Positions 17,106 to 24,864 of a stretch of DNA of 64,000 bases are shown here, piece by piece (the first letter of the stretch is position 1; every line of letters begins with the position of its first letter). The notes under the pieces were generated by a model, which ran no database searches, was not told where the DNA came from, and worked only from the letters and a program-made list of their open reading frames with translations. A program made the translations under genes and the position numbers. The DNA comes from Streptomyces tauricus (lineage in GTDB: Bacteria > Actinomycetota > Actinomycetes > Streptomycetales > Streptomycetaceae), in the NCBI RefSeq assembly GCF_014650955.1, contig NZ_BMVY01000023.1, positions 1 to 64,000 on the forward strand, written 5' to 3'.

Positions 17106-18386
17106 TCACGACTGCCCCGTCCGCCCCTGCCGTGGCAGGTCCAGTGCCACGGCCACCGCCGAGTTGCAGTACTCCCGCACCGCGCTCGTCCGCGCCACCA
17201 CGCGCCCCCGGTGCACCACGATCCGGCTGTACGCCAGCGACAGCGCACCGTCGAGCCGGTCCCCGCGCACCGCGAGCAGCTCCGCCGGGAAGCCGGCCTC
17301 CACGCGCACCTCGGGCAGCCCCAGTACCGCCCGCGCCGACGAACTCACCGCGTCGTACGCGTCGGCCGACCGCAGCCCGTACCGCGAGGCCAGCAGATAC
17401 GCCGCCTCCAGCGGGTCCCCGCGTCCCACGGGGTTCGACATGTCCCGCAGGGCGCCGCTCCCGGCCGCGACCCGCACCCCGGCCGCCCGCAGCAGCCGTA
17501 CCGGAGCCGTGCCGCGGCGGTCCACGCCCGAACAGCCGCCCTGGGGCAGGCAGACGACGGTCACCCCGGCCGCGGCGAGCTGGTCGGCCGACCGCGCGGC
17601 CACCTCGGCGGGCAGCCGGCTCAGCCCTCCGCAGGGGCCGAGTGTCACCCCGGGCCGCAGCCCGCCCGCCATCGCCGCGAGGCGCCCGAGCCGGGCCGGA
17701 TCGTCACTGTCCGTATGCAGATCGACCGGGCAGCCCTGCTCCGAGGCGACCTCCAGGACCGCCTCCACGTATCCCGTCGGATCCGGGTCCAGATCCGGAC
17801 AACCGCCCACTACGGAGGCGCCCATCTTCACCGCGTCCCGCAGCATCGCCAGCCCGTCGGCCCCGGCGAGTCCGGTGAGTACCCGGGGCATCGCCACGAC
17901 CGTCAGCTCGACGAGCCCGCGCAGCGCGCGCCGCGCCTGGAGCACCGCCGCCATCGGGCCCAGCCCTTGGACGTCCCCCACGCGCACGTGCGAGCGGACG
18001 GCGGTCGCCCCGTGCCCGAGCTGCAGGAGCGCGGCCTCGGTCGTACGGCGCTGGACCTCCTGACCCTCGTACGAGGCCGGGCCCTCGCCGTCGGCCGACA
18101 GGGCCGTGTCGCCGTGGGTGTGGGGCTCCGCCGGGGCCGGCAGGAGCAGATAACCGGAGAGGTCCACGCGCGCGGTGTGCGCGGTGAGGCTGCCCGCCGT
18201 GCCGACCGCCTCGATGCGTCCGTCCGCCAGCCGTACGTCCACGAGCCGGCCGTCGGTGAGCCGCGCACCGCAGAGCAGCAGGTCGGACCCGTTGGCCCGG
18301 CCGGACGAGTCGGAGGAACCCGCGGAGCCCGACGAGGACGAGGAGCCCGACGAGGAGTGGTGCGGCTGCGGCTGGCTGTCTGGCAT
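17106..18386 (-). CDS. Amidohydrolase-superfamily (cytosine-deaminase-like) protein, catalytic site degenerate
   Basis: 426 residues. A Ser-rich N-terminal stretch of about 30 residues precedes the composite beta-domain (L-L-L-C-G-A-R-L-T-D-G-R). The first metal motif survives as P-H89-T-H91-G-D, and D-L-H224-T-D is present. Two other expected sites are changed: the usual G-H-C reads G-P251-C, and the position expected to hold the catalytic Asp of G-(N/S)-D reads G-S310-G311. On family knowledge this should impair metal binding and catalysis, so it may be inactive or have a changed function. The start at 18386 is the first ATG; the true start could lie closer to residue 31. Confidence 0.82.
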   Translation of the reverse strand: MPDSQPQPHHSSSGSSSSSGSAGSSDSSGRANGSDLLLCGARLTDGRLVDVRLADGRIEAVGTAGSLTAHTARVDLSGYLLLPAPAEPHTHGDTALSADGEGPASYEGQEVQRRTTEAALLQLGHGATAVRSHVRVGDVQGLGPMAAVLQARRALRGLVELTVVAMPRVLTGLAGADGLAMLRDAVKMGASVVGGCPDLDPDPTGYVEAVLEVASEQGCPVDLHTDSDDPARLGRLAAMAGGLRPGVTLGPCGGLSRLPAEVAARSADQLAAAGVTVVCLPQGGCSGVDRRGTAPVRLLRAAGVRVAAGSGALRDMSNPVGRGDPLEAAYLLASRYGLRSADAYDAVSSSARAVLGLPEVRVEAGFPAELLAVRGDRLDGALSLAYSRIVVHRGRVVARTSAVREYCNSAVAVALDLPRQGRTGQS

Positions 18387-18580
18387 CGCGCTCCTGGGGC
18401 TCGGCGGCTGCGCAGGAGAGGCACAAGATCACGCAGCGTGAGTCGAGCCTAGGGTGACGATCGGCACACATCGAGGAGGAGCGAAATAGTCGTACCGGTG
18501 TGGTCAGCCGTGCCGGAGAGGCGGGTGGAACAGCCGGTGAGGGCCCAAGAACAGGCCGGGACCGGTGCCGCGAAACGGAT

Positions 18581-18610
18581 TTGGGCGATCGGCCGCCGAG
18601 CGTGTAATGT
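18581..18610 (+). promoter_or_regulatory. Candidate promoter of tRNA-Thr/tRNA-Met/rpmG
   Basis: TTGGGC at 18581-18586, an 18-base spacer and TAATGT at 18605-18610, ending 11 bases before the tRNA-Thr gene. Confidence 0.6.
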
Positions 18611-18621
18611 CTTCATCGCTC

Positions 18622-18694
18622 GCCCCAATAGCTCAGTCGGTAGAGCGTCTCCATGGTAAGGAGAAGGTCTACGGTTCGATTCCGTATTGGGGCT
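18622..18694 (+). tRNA. tRNA-Thr (anticodon GGT)
   Basis: 73 nt. Acceptor arms GCCCCAA/TTGGGGC, D arm GCTC/GAGC, anticodon arm TCTCC-ATGGTAA-GGAGA giving GGT, T arm TACGG-TTCGATT-CCGTA, discriminator T. No CCA encoded. A GTTCCCG/CGGGAAC hairpin (18707-18728) lies between this and the following tRNA-Met, probably for processing. Confidence 0.96.
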
Positions 18695-18740
18695 CTGGTG
18701 TGGGAGGTTCCCGTCGAAAGGCGGGAACTGATCACATCAA

Positions 18741-18813
18741 AGCGGTGTAGCTCAGTCGGTAGAGCAAGCGGCTCATAATCGCTGTGTCACCGGTTCAAGT
18801 CCGGTCACCGCTA
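18741..18813 (+). tRNA. tRNA-Met (anticodon CAT, elongator type)
   Basis: 73 nt. Acceptor arms AGCGGTG/CACCGCT pair fully, including the first A-T pair, which argues for elongator rather than initiator tRNA. Anticodon arm AGCGG-CTCATAA-TCGCT gives CAT; T arm ACCGG-TTCAAGT-CCGGT; discriminator A; no CCA encoded. Directly followed by rpmG. Confidence 0.95.
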
Positions 18814-18904
18814 CTGACGGTAGCCGATTGCGGGGTCGGTCCTTCGATCGGTTACTCTCGTATGCGTTAATCCATGTCCCATCCGTCCGGCAAGGAGCAC
18901 TCAC

Positions 18905-19069
18905 GTGGCTGCCACCGACGTCCGCCCGAAGATCACGCTGGCCTGCGTGGAGTGCAAGGAGCGGAACTACATCACCAAGAAGAACCGGCGTAACAACCCG
19001 GATCGCATGGAGATGAAGAAGCACTGCCCGCGTTGCAACTCGCACACTGCGCACCGCGAAACGCGATAA
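18905..19069 (+). CDS. rpmG: 50S ribosomal protein L33, zinc-binding type
   Basis: 54 residues beginning M-A-A-T-D-V-R-P-K-I-T-L. Two zinc pairs, C-V-E-C and C-P-R-C, mark this as the C+ form. GTG start preceded by CAAGGAGCACTCAC. Lies 91 bases after tRNA-Met and upstream of the two hot-dog dehydratase genes, an arrangement shared with mycobacteria. Streptomyces usually also carries a zinc-free L33 copy elsewhere; that is not visible here. Confidence 0.96.
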   Translation: MAATDVRPKITLACVECKERNYITKKNRRNNPDRMEMKKHCPRCNSHTAHRETR

Positions 19070-19083
19070 AAAAGGCTCGTTCA

Positions 19084-19117
19084 CGAGGCCGCCCCCTGTA
19101 ATCGGGGGGCGGCCTCG
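19084..19117 (+). terminator. Terminator after rpmG
   Basis: Hairpin with 13-bp arms CGAGGCCGCCCCC and its complement around TGTAATCG, starting 14 bases after the rpmG stop. Confidence 0.85.
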
Positions 19118-19168
19118 CGTCGTTGAACACCAGTTGCGAACCAGTGCGAACCAGGAGGTGCCGAGCCG

Positions 19169-19621
19169 ATGGCGCTCGACCAGTCCTTCGTAGGGCGGTC
19201 CTACCCGCCCACCGACCCGTACGAGGTCGGCCGGGAGAAGATCCGTGAATTCGCGGAAGCGGTGGGAGACCCCAATCCCGCCTACACGGACCCGGAAGCG
19301 GCCAAGGCCCTCGGCCACCCCGATGTGATCGCGCCGCCGACTTTCGTGTTCGCGATCACTTTCAAGGCCGCGGGACAGGTCATTCAGGACCCGCAACTGG
19401 GTCTCGACTACAGCCGGGTCGTGCACGGTGATCAGAAGTTCGTCCACCGGCGCCCGGTGCGCGCGGGGGACCGGCTGACGGTCACGTCCACCATCGAGGC
19501 GATCAAGTCGATGGCGGGCAACGACATCCTGGACATTCGCGGCGAGGTCCGCGACGAGGCCGGTGAGCACGTGGTGACCGCCTGGACCAAGCTCGTGTCC
19601 CGTGCGGCCGAGGAGGCGTGA
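19169..19621 (+). CDS. MaoC-like (FAS1-DH N-terminal type) hot-dog dehydratase subunit, HadA-like
   Basis: 150 residues, single hot-dog fold. The stretch F-A-E-A-V-G-D-P-N-P-A-Y-T-D (about 26-39) and the A-P-P-T-F helix are typical of the non-catalytic partner in Had-type dehydratases. With the next protein it should form a heterodimer acting on (3R)-hydroxyacyl thioesters. Start ATG has GGAGG eight to ten bases upstream. The rpmG-hadA-hadB order matches mycobacteria, where these enzymes serve mycolic acid synthesis; Streptomyces lacks mycolates, so the substrate here must differ. Confidence 0.88.
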   Translation: MALDQSFVGRSYPPTDPYEVGREKIREFAEAVGDPNPAYTDPEAAKALGHPDVIAPPTFVFAITFKAAGQVIQDPQLGLDYSRVVHGDQKFVHRRPVRAGDRLTVTSTIEAIKSMAGNDILDIRGEVRDEAGEHVVTAWTKLVSRAAEEA

Positions 19622-19625
19622 ACCG

Positions 19626-20054
19626 ATGACCGCGAAGATCGCGTACGACGACGTCGAGGTCGGCACCGAGCTGCCGGCCCAGACCTTCGGAGTGACCCGC
19701 GCCACGCTCGTGCAGTACGCGGGCGCCTCGGGAGACTTCAACCCGATCCACTGGAACGAGAAGTTCGCCAAGGAGGTCGGCCTCCCGGACGTCATCGCGC
19801 ACGGCATGTTCACCATGGCCGAGGCGATCCGGGTCGTCACCGACTGGACCGGGGACCCGGGCGCGGTCGTCGAGTACGGCGTCCGCTTCACCAAGCCCGT
19901 CGTCGTCCCGAACGATGACGAGGGCGCCACGATCGAGGTCAGCGGCAAGGTCGCCGTCAAGCTCGACGACAACACCGTGCGCGTCGACCTCGTCGCGATG
20001 AGCGCCGGCCAGAAGGTACTGGGCATGTCCCGGGCCGTCGTACGACTGGCCTGA
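19626..20054 (+). CDS. MaoC-family (R)-hydratase/dehydratase, HadB-like
   Basis: 142 residues with the full catalytic motif G-D37-F-N-P-I-H42-W, followed by the G-L-P-D-V-I-A-H-G-M helix, so this is the active subunit of the pair. The start ATG lies five bases after the upstream stop codon, consistent with co-translation of a heterodimer. A perfect 34-bp palindrome ends the unit. No HadC-like third gene follows. Confidence 0.92.
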   Translation: MTAKIAYDDVEVGTELPAQTFGVTRATLVQYAGASGDFNPIHWNEKFAKEVGLPDVIAHGMFTMAEAIRVVTDWTGDPGAVVEYGVRFTKPVVVPNDDEGATIEVSGKVAVKLDDNTVRVDLVAMSAGQKVLGMSRAVVRLA

Positions 20055-20092
20055 CGACCGGCCTGACGGCGGCTCGGACAGCAGCACCGTGA

Positions 20093-20126
20093 GTAAGGGG
20101 CGCCCGCAATTGCGGGCGCCCCTTAC
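20093..20126 (+). terminator. Terminator after the hadAB-like pair
   Basis: A perfect 34-bp palindrome, GTAAGGGGCGCCCGCAA and its complement with no unpaired loop, 38 bases after the stop. Confidence 0.88.
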
Positions 20127-20191
20127 CTGTACGCGCTTACCCGTACGCACTCGTGCGCGCCCTCCCTCCCGCGGGCCGTCGGAACCACCCC

Positions 20192-20221
20192 TTGACGTAG
20201 TTAGTGATTGAGTACTAACTT
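20192..20221 (+). promoter_or_regulatory. tetR promoter with overlapping operator
   Basis: TTGACG at 20192-20197 and TAACTT at 20216-20221 (18-base spacer) bracket the inverted repeat AGTTAGT-N8-ACTAACT at 20199-20220. The operator fills the spacer and covers the -10, which would give autorepression by the TetR protein that starts at 20228. Confidence 0.8.
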
Positions 20222-20227
20222 CGTCGC

Positions 20228-20797
20228 ATGGTCAGGATGAGTGCAGAGGAAAGGCGTGAGAGCGTCATTCGCGCGGCGATGAGCGAGTTCGCCCGGGGCG
20301 GCTATAACGGCACGTCCACCGAGGTGATCGCCAAGCGCGTGGGGGTCTCGCAGCCGTACCTCTTCCGGCTCTTCCCGGGCAAGAAGGCGATCTTCCTGGC
20401 GGCCGCCGAACGCTGCCTGGACGACAGCATCCGTACGTTCGAGAAAGCGTCCGAAGGGCTGCGGGGCGAGGAGGCCCTGCACGCCATGGCGGACGCGTAC
20501 ACCAGGGTCATCGCCGAGGAGCCCGAGCGGCTGCTCATGCAGATGCAGATGTACGTCGCGGTGGCGGCGGCCGAGCAGGCCGGTGACCGCGAACTCGGCG
20601 AGGCGGTGCGGGCCGGCTGGATGCGGCTGTGGGACGCCGTCCACCTGCCGCTCGGCGCCGACATGGAGGAGACCACGACCTTCATGGCCTACGGCATGCT
20701 CATCAACTGCCTGTTGGCCATGGGGTTCCCGCCCCAGCACCGGGTGTGGGAAGGGCTCTACCCGTCGGCCCGGGTCAAGGGCCGGCTCGAACACTGA
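20228..20797 (+). CDS. TetR/AcrR-family transcriptional regulator
   Basis: 189 residues. The N-terminal helix-turn-helix spans about 29-50 (T-S-T-E-V-I-A-K-R-V-G-V-S-Q-P-Y-L-F-R) followed by F-P-G-K-K-A-I-F, the TetR signature. The C-terminal domain would sense a ligand and dimerise. The operator GTTAGT-N8-ACTAAC occurs just before this gene and again before the MFS gene 147 bases downstream, so it most likely represses itself and the exporter until a drug or metabolite binds. A second ATG (M4) is possible; the ribosome site is weak and a short or absent leader is possible. Confidence 0.93.
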   Translation: MVRMSAEERRESVIRAAMSEFARGGYNGTSTEVIAKRVGVSQPYLFRLFPGKKAIFLAAAERCLDDSIRTFEKASEGLRGEEALHAMADAYTRVIAEEPERLLMQMQMYVAVAAAEQAGDRELGEAVRAGWMRLWDAVHLPLGADMEETTTFMAYGMLINCLLAMGFPPQHRVWEGLYPSARVKGRLEH

Positions 20798-20892
20798 AGC
20801 GGAACACTGAAGCGCGACGCCGGAGCGGAACGGCACAACCGAACAGTGCGACGGAAGGCGGCGGAGAACGGCGCCTTCTCATGACCTCAAAA

Positions 20893-20912
20893 GTTAGTCA
20901 TCAATAACTAAC
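20893..20912 (+). promoter_or_regulatory. TetR operator before the MFS exporter
   Basis: GTTAGT (20893-20898), an eight-base spacer and ACTAAC (20907-20912): the same half-sites and spacing as in front of the tetR gene (20200-20219). It ends 31 bases before the MFS start. Confidence 0.82.
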
Positions 20913-20943
20913 CGACAGCTAGCGATCACCCGCTGGGGGAGCG

Positions 20944-22410
20944 ATGTCACAGCAGACGCCAGGGCAGAAGCCACAGCAGACCGAACGTCGCGGGGGAGCC
21001 GTCTGGGCCCTCGTCATCACCAGCGTCGCCGGATTCATGGCGGCCCTCGACAACCTCGTCGTCACCACGGCCCTGCCCTCGATCCGCGAGGACTTCGGGG
21101 GAGCGCTCGACGACCTGGAATGGACTGTGAGCGCGTACACGCTCACCTTCGCCGTGCTGCTGATGTTCGGCGCGGCCCTCGGCGACCGGTTCGGCCGCCG
21201 CCGGCTCTTCCTCGTCGGCATCACCGTCTTCACCGGAGCGTCCGCCGCGGCGGCCATGGCCCCCGGCATCGACTCACTGATCGCCGCCCGCGCGGTCCAG
21301 GGCGTCGGCGCGGCCATCATGATGCCGCTGACCCTGACCCTGCTGACGGCCGCCGTGCCGGCCGCCAAGCGCGGGATGGCGTACGGGATATGGGGTGCCG
21401 TCAACGGTCTCGCGGTCGCCTCGGGGCCGCTCATCGGAGGCAGCCTCACCGAGCACCTGTCCTGGCAGTGGATCTTCTGGCTGAACGTTCCGCTGGGCCT
21501 CGCCCTCCTGCCGCTCGCCCGGCTGCGCCTCTCGGAGTCGTTCGGCGCCGGTGCCCCGCTCGACATCCGCGGCACCCTGCTCGCCAGCGGCGGCCTCTTC
21601 GGAATCGTCTACGGGCTGGTCCGCGCGCCTGTCGTCGGCTGGAGCGACGGTGTGGTCCTGCTCGCCCTGTTCGGGGGTACGGCTCTGCTCACCGGCTTCG
21701 TGTTCCACGGCATGCGGGCCAAGAACCCGATGCTGCCGATGCGGCTCTTCCGTAGTCGCGCCTTCGCCGGGATCAACGCGGCGAGCCTGCTGATGTTCCT
21801 CGGGATGTTCGGCTCGATCTTCCTGCTCAGCCAGTACATGCAGGGCGTCCTCGGCTACTCGCCCACCGAGGCGGGGCTGCGCATGCTGCCGTGGACCGGT
21901 ATGCCGATGCTCGTCGCGCCGATCGCGGGCTACCTGTCCGACCGCATCGGCGGCCGTCCCGTCGTCGCCGCGGGCCTGTTCCTCCAGGCCGTCGGGCTCG
22001 GCTGGTTCGCCGTCGTGGTCGAGGCCGACACCTCGTACTCCGCGCAGCTGCCCGCCCTGATCATCAGCGGCATCGGGATGTCCCTCTTCTTCGCTCCCGC
22101 CTCCAGCCTGGTCATGTCCAGTGTCCGGGCACAGGAGCAGGGGATCGCGTCCGGCGCCAACAACGCGCTGCGCGAGGTCGGCGGGGCGCTCGGTATCGCG
22201 GTGATGGCCTCGATCTTCTCCGCCCAGGGCGGCTACGAGAGCGCGCAGACCTTCGTGGACGGCATCCGGCCCGCTCTGTGGGTCGGCTCGGTGGCGGTCG
22301 CTGTGGCCGGGTTCGCGGCGCTGTACATCCCGAGTCGCCGGCGGGGGGCGGCCGGGCCGGAGGAGGGCGTGAAGGCCCCGGCGCCCGTGCTGGAGACGGT
22401 GGCGCACTGA
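20944..22410 (+). CDS. MFS exporter, DHA2 (EmrB/QacA, 14-helix) family
   Basis: Predicted proton-driven multidrug or metabolite exporter, 488 residues, about 14 hydrophobic helices. Motif D1-like A-A-L-D-N-L-V-V-T-T-A-L-P at 33-45 and motif A G-D-R-F-G-R-R at 80-86 are clear; an R-A-V-Q-G-V-G-A-A motif B follows. GGGGGAGCG lies just upstream of the ATG. Controlled, by inference, by the TetR protein encoded next to it through the shared operator. Confidence 0.94.
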   Translation: MSQQTPGQKPQQTERRGGAVWALVITSVAGFMAALDNLVVTTALPSIREDFGGALDDLEWTVSAYTLTFAVLLMFGAALGDRFGRRRLFLVGITVFTGASAAAAMAPGIDSLIAARAVQGVGAAIMMPLTLTLLTAAVPAAKRGMAYGIWGAVNGLAVASGPLIGGSLTEHLSWQWIFWLNVPLGLALLPLARLRLSESFGAGAPLDIRGTLLASGGLFGIVYGLVRAPVVGWSDGVVLLALFGGTALLTGFVFHGMRAKNPMLPMRLFRSRAFAGINAASLLMFLGMFGSIFLLSQYMQGVLGYSPTEAGLRMLPWTGMPMLVAPIAGYLSDRIGGRPVVAAGLFLQAVGLGWFAVVVEADTSYSAQLPALIISGIGMSLFFAPASSLVMSSVRAQEQGIASGANNALREVGGALGIAVMASIFSAQGGYESAQTFVDGIRPALWVGSVAVAVAGFAALYIPSRRRGAAGPEEGVKAPAPVLETVAH

Positions 22411-22414
22411 GTCC

Positions 22415-22470
22415 GCGGGCCGGTGGGGGCGGGCCGCACAGTTCCCCGCGCCCCGCCCCCACCGGCCCGC
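22415..22470. repeat. Hairpin-forming dispersed intergenic repeat
   Basis: Arms 22415-22433 and 22452-22470 pair over 19 bp; the loop contains AGTTCCCCGCGC, the complement of the GCGCGGGGAAC core seen in the repeats at 11522-11812. It follows the MFS stop by a few bases and may also serve as its terminator. Confidence 0.75.
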
Positions 22471-22489
22471 ACGGACCACGCGGCTTCCT

Positions 22490-22525
22490 GAGAACGGCCC
22501 CGCCCGACCCGGCGGGGCCGTTCTC
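22490..22525 (+). terminator. Perfect hairpin immediately upstream of murB
   Basis: 15-bp arms (22490-22504, 22511-22525) and a six-base loop. It ends only 13 bases before the murB start codon. It may terminate read-through from the MFS gene, with murB transcription starting within the short gap. Confidence 0.8.
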
Positions 22526-22538
22526 GTACTCTGGGGGC

Positions 22539-23594
22539 GTGCAGGAACTCCACGACACCCCCCTCGCCCCGCTGACCACCTTCCGGCTCGGCGGTCCCGC
22601 GGCCCGGCTGATCACCGCGACCACCGACGACGAGGTGATCGCCGCCGTCCGCGAGGCCGACGACTCCGGTACGCCGCTGCTGGTGATCGGCGGCGGATCC
22701 AACCTGGTCATCGGCGACAAGGGCTTCCCGGGCACCGCCCTGCGCATCGCCACGCGCGGCTTCGAGCTGAACGGTACGAAGCTGGAGCTGGCCGCAGGCG
22801 AGGTGTGGACCGACGCGGTCGCCCGTACCGTCGAGGCCCGTCTCGCGGGCATCGAGTGCCTCGCCGGGATCCCGGGCTCGGCCGGTGCGACACCGATCCA
22901 GAACGTGGGCGCGTACGGCCAGGAAGTGTCGTCGACGATCACCGAAGTGATCGCCTATGACCGGGAGAGCCGCGAGACGGTCACCATGTCGAACGCCGAG
23001 TGCGCCTTCTCGTACCGGCACAGTCGTTTCAAGAGCGATCCCGAGCGGTTCGTCGTGCTGCGTGTCCGCTTCGAGCTGGAGGACGCCGCCGGGCTGTCCG
23101 CGCCGCTGAGGTACGCCGAGACGGCCCGCATGCTCGGCGTCGGACCCGGCGACCGCGTGCCCGTGGACGCGGCCCGCGAGACCGTCCTGAAGCTGCGCTC
23201 CGGGAAGGGCATGGTGCTCGACCCCGAGGACCACGACACCTGGTCGGCCGGCTCGTTCTTCACCAACCCGATCCTCACGCGCGAGGAGTTCGCCGCGTTC
23301 CACGCGCGCGTGGCGGAGCGCCTGGGTGAGGGAGTGGTCCCGCCCGCCTACCCCGCGGACGACGAGCACACCAAGACCTCCGCGGCCTGGCTGATCGACA
23401 AGTCGGGCTTCACCAAGGGGTACGGCACCGGTCCCGCCCGTATCTCCACCAAGCACACCCTGGCCCTCACCAACCGGGGCGGGGCCACCACGGAGGACCT
23501 CCTCGCGCTCGCCCGCGAGGTCGTCGCAGGGGTCCACGACGCCTTCGGGATCACGCTCGTCAACGAACCGGTGACGGTGGGCGTCAGCCTCTGA
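22539..23594 (+). CDS. murB: UDP-N-acetylmuramate dehydrogenase (UDP-N-acetylenolpyruvoylglucosamine reductase)
   Basis: FAD enzyme that reduces enolpyruvyl-UDP-GlcNAc to UDP-MurNAc with NADPH, an early cytoplasmic step of peptidoglycan synthesis. 351 residues. FAD-binding V-I-G-G-G-S-N-L-V-I at 49-58 and G-I-P-G-S-A-G-A-T-P-I-Q-N-V-G-A-Y-G at 110-127; Y159-R160 in S-Y-R-H-S-R-F; catalytic Ser239 in A-G-S-F-F; and the C-terminal Glu in L-V-N-E-P. The GTG start has GGGGG directly upstream. The product includes the Tyr-loop region expected of type I MurB. Confidence 0.96.
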   Translation: MQELHDTPLAPLTTFRLGGPAARLITATTDDEVIAAVREADDSGTPLLVIGGGSNLVIGDKGFPGTALRIATRGFELNGTKLELAAGEVWTDAVARTVEARLAGIECLAGIPGSAGATPIQNVGAYGQEVSSTITEVIAYDRESRETVTMSNAECAFSYRHSRFKSDPERFVVLRVRFELEDAAGLSAPLRYAETARMLGVGPGDRVPVDAARETVLKLRSGKGMVLDPEDHDTWSAGSFFTNPILTREEFAAFHARVAERLGEGVVPPAYPADDEHTKTSAAWLIDKSGFTKGYGTGPARISTKHTLALTNRGGATTEDLLALAREVVAGVHDAFGITLVNEPVTVGVSL

Positions 23595-23637
23595 GACCGC
23601 CGCCCCACGCCCGCCCCGCGTCCGCCCGGTGCCTGCT

Positions 23638-24666
23638 TCAGGCGGCCGGGGCGGTCAGCCAGTCGTCGATCCCGGACAGCAGCTTCTCCTTGATGCCCTG
23701 CGGGGCCGCCGAGGCGCGTACCGACTGCCGTGCCAGTTCGGACAGTTCGGCGTCGGTGAAGCCGTGGTGGCGGCGCGCGATGTCGTACTGGGCGGCCAGC
23801 CGGGAGCCGAACAGCAGCGGGTCGTCGGCGCCGAGCGCCATGGGCACGCCCGCCTCGAAGAGCGTGCGCAGGGGGACGTCCTCCGGCTTCTCGTAGACGC
23901 CCAGGGCGACGTTCGACGCCGGGCAGACCTCGCAGGTGATGCCGCGGTCCGCGAGCCGCTTCAGCAGCCGCGGGTCCTCGGCGGCCCGTACCCCGTGCCC
24001 GATCCGCGAGGCGTGCAGGTCGTCCAGGCAGTCGCGCACGGACGCGGGGCCCGTCAGCTCACCGCCGTGCGGCGCCGCCAGCAGCCCGCCCTCCCGGGCG
24101 ATCGCGAAGGCCCGGTCGAAGTCCCGCGCCATGCCCCGCCGCTCGTCATTGGAGAGCCCGAACCCGACGATGCCGCGGTCCGCGTACCGCACGGCCAGGC
24201 GGGCCAGCGTGCGGGCGTCCAGGGGGTGCTTCATCCGGTTCGCGGCGACCAGGACCCGCATACCGAGCCCGGTCTCGCGCGAGGCCGTGTCCACCGCGTC
24301 CAGGATGACCTCCAGGGCGGGGATCAGACCGCCCAGGCGCGGCGCGTACGACGTGGGGTCGACCTGGATCTCCAGCCACCCCGAGCCGTCCTTGAGGTCC
24401 TCCTCGGCGGCCTCGCGCACGAGCCGCTGAATGTCCTCGGGATCTCTGAGGCACGACCGCGCCGCGTCGTACAGACGCTGGAAGCGGAACCAGCCGCGCT
24501 CGTCCGTCGCCCGCAGCTTGGGCGGCTCGCCGCTCGTCAGCGCGTCGGGCAGATGGATCCCGTGCTTGTCGGCCAGTTCCAGCAGGGTGGTGTGCCGCAT
24601 CGAACCGGTGAAATGCAGGTGCAGATGAGCCTTGGGCAGCTCAGAGACCTTACGTACGTGCTCCAT
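23638..24666 (-). CDS. add: Adenosine deaminase
   Basis: Converts adenosine to inosine in purine salvage, in the cytoplasm. 342 residues. Metal motif H16-L-H18-F-T-G-S near the N-terminus, H-G-G-E-L-T-G in place of the usual H-A-G-E, R-I-G-H-G-V-R-A, C-P-A-S-N-V-A-L, and A-D-D-P-L-L-F carrying the Asp pair. All catalytic positions appear intact. Start ATG at 24666. It lies downstream of the aminotransferase on the same strand, separated by 198 bases with a terminator, so it is probably transcribed separately. Confidence 0.93.
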   Translation of the reverse strand: MEHVRKVSELPKAHLHLHFTGSMRHTTLLELADKHGIHLPDALTSGEPPKLRATDERGWFRFQRLYDAARSCLRDPEDIQRLVREAAEEDLKDGSGWLEIQVDPTSYAPRLGGLIPALEVILDAVDTASRETGLGMRVLVAANRMKHPLDARTLARLAVRYADRGIVGFGLSNDERRGMARDFDRAFAIAREGGLLAAPHGGELTGPASVRDCLDDLHASRIGHGVRAAEDPRLLKRLADRGITCEVCPASNVALGVYEKPEDVPLRTLFEAGVPMALGADDPLLFGSRLAAQYDIARRHHGFTDAELSELARQSVRASAAPQGIKEKLLSGIDDWLTAPAA

Positions 24667-24732
24667 TCAAGGATCCTGCCGCACGCCGGCGCCGTATCGG
24701 TAGCGCTTTCCCTGAACGTGGTCTTGCTCGCA

Positions 24733-24786
24733 CGAAGAAACGAAGAAGTGGGGGACAGAAACGAAGAAGTGGGGGGACACGAAGAA
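24733..24786. repeat. Three copies of ACGAAGAAG(T/C)GGG
   Basis: Direct repeats of about 20 bases (ACGAAGAAGTGGGGGACAGA-like) occur three times between the adenosine deaminase start and the aminotransferase terminator. They cover much of the presumed add upstream region. No function is evident. Confidence 0.75.
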
Positions 24787-24838
24787 GCGGGCCGCCTCCC
24801 GGAGGAAGCGGCCCGCCTCACCCGCTGACGTGAGCGGG
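24787..24838 (-). terminator. Two hairpins after the aminotransferase gene
   Basis: GCGGGCCGC (24787-24795) pairs with GCGGCCCGC (24808-24816), and CCCGCT pairs with AGCGGG at 24822-24837. They follow the stop of the minus-strand aminotransferase. Confidence 0.65.
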
Positions 24839-24864
24839 CTCAGTACTTACTGTCGTGCGTGCGT

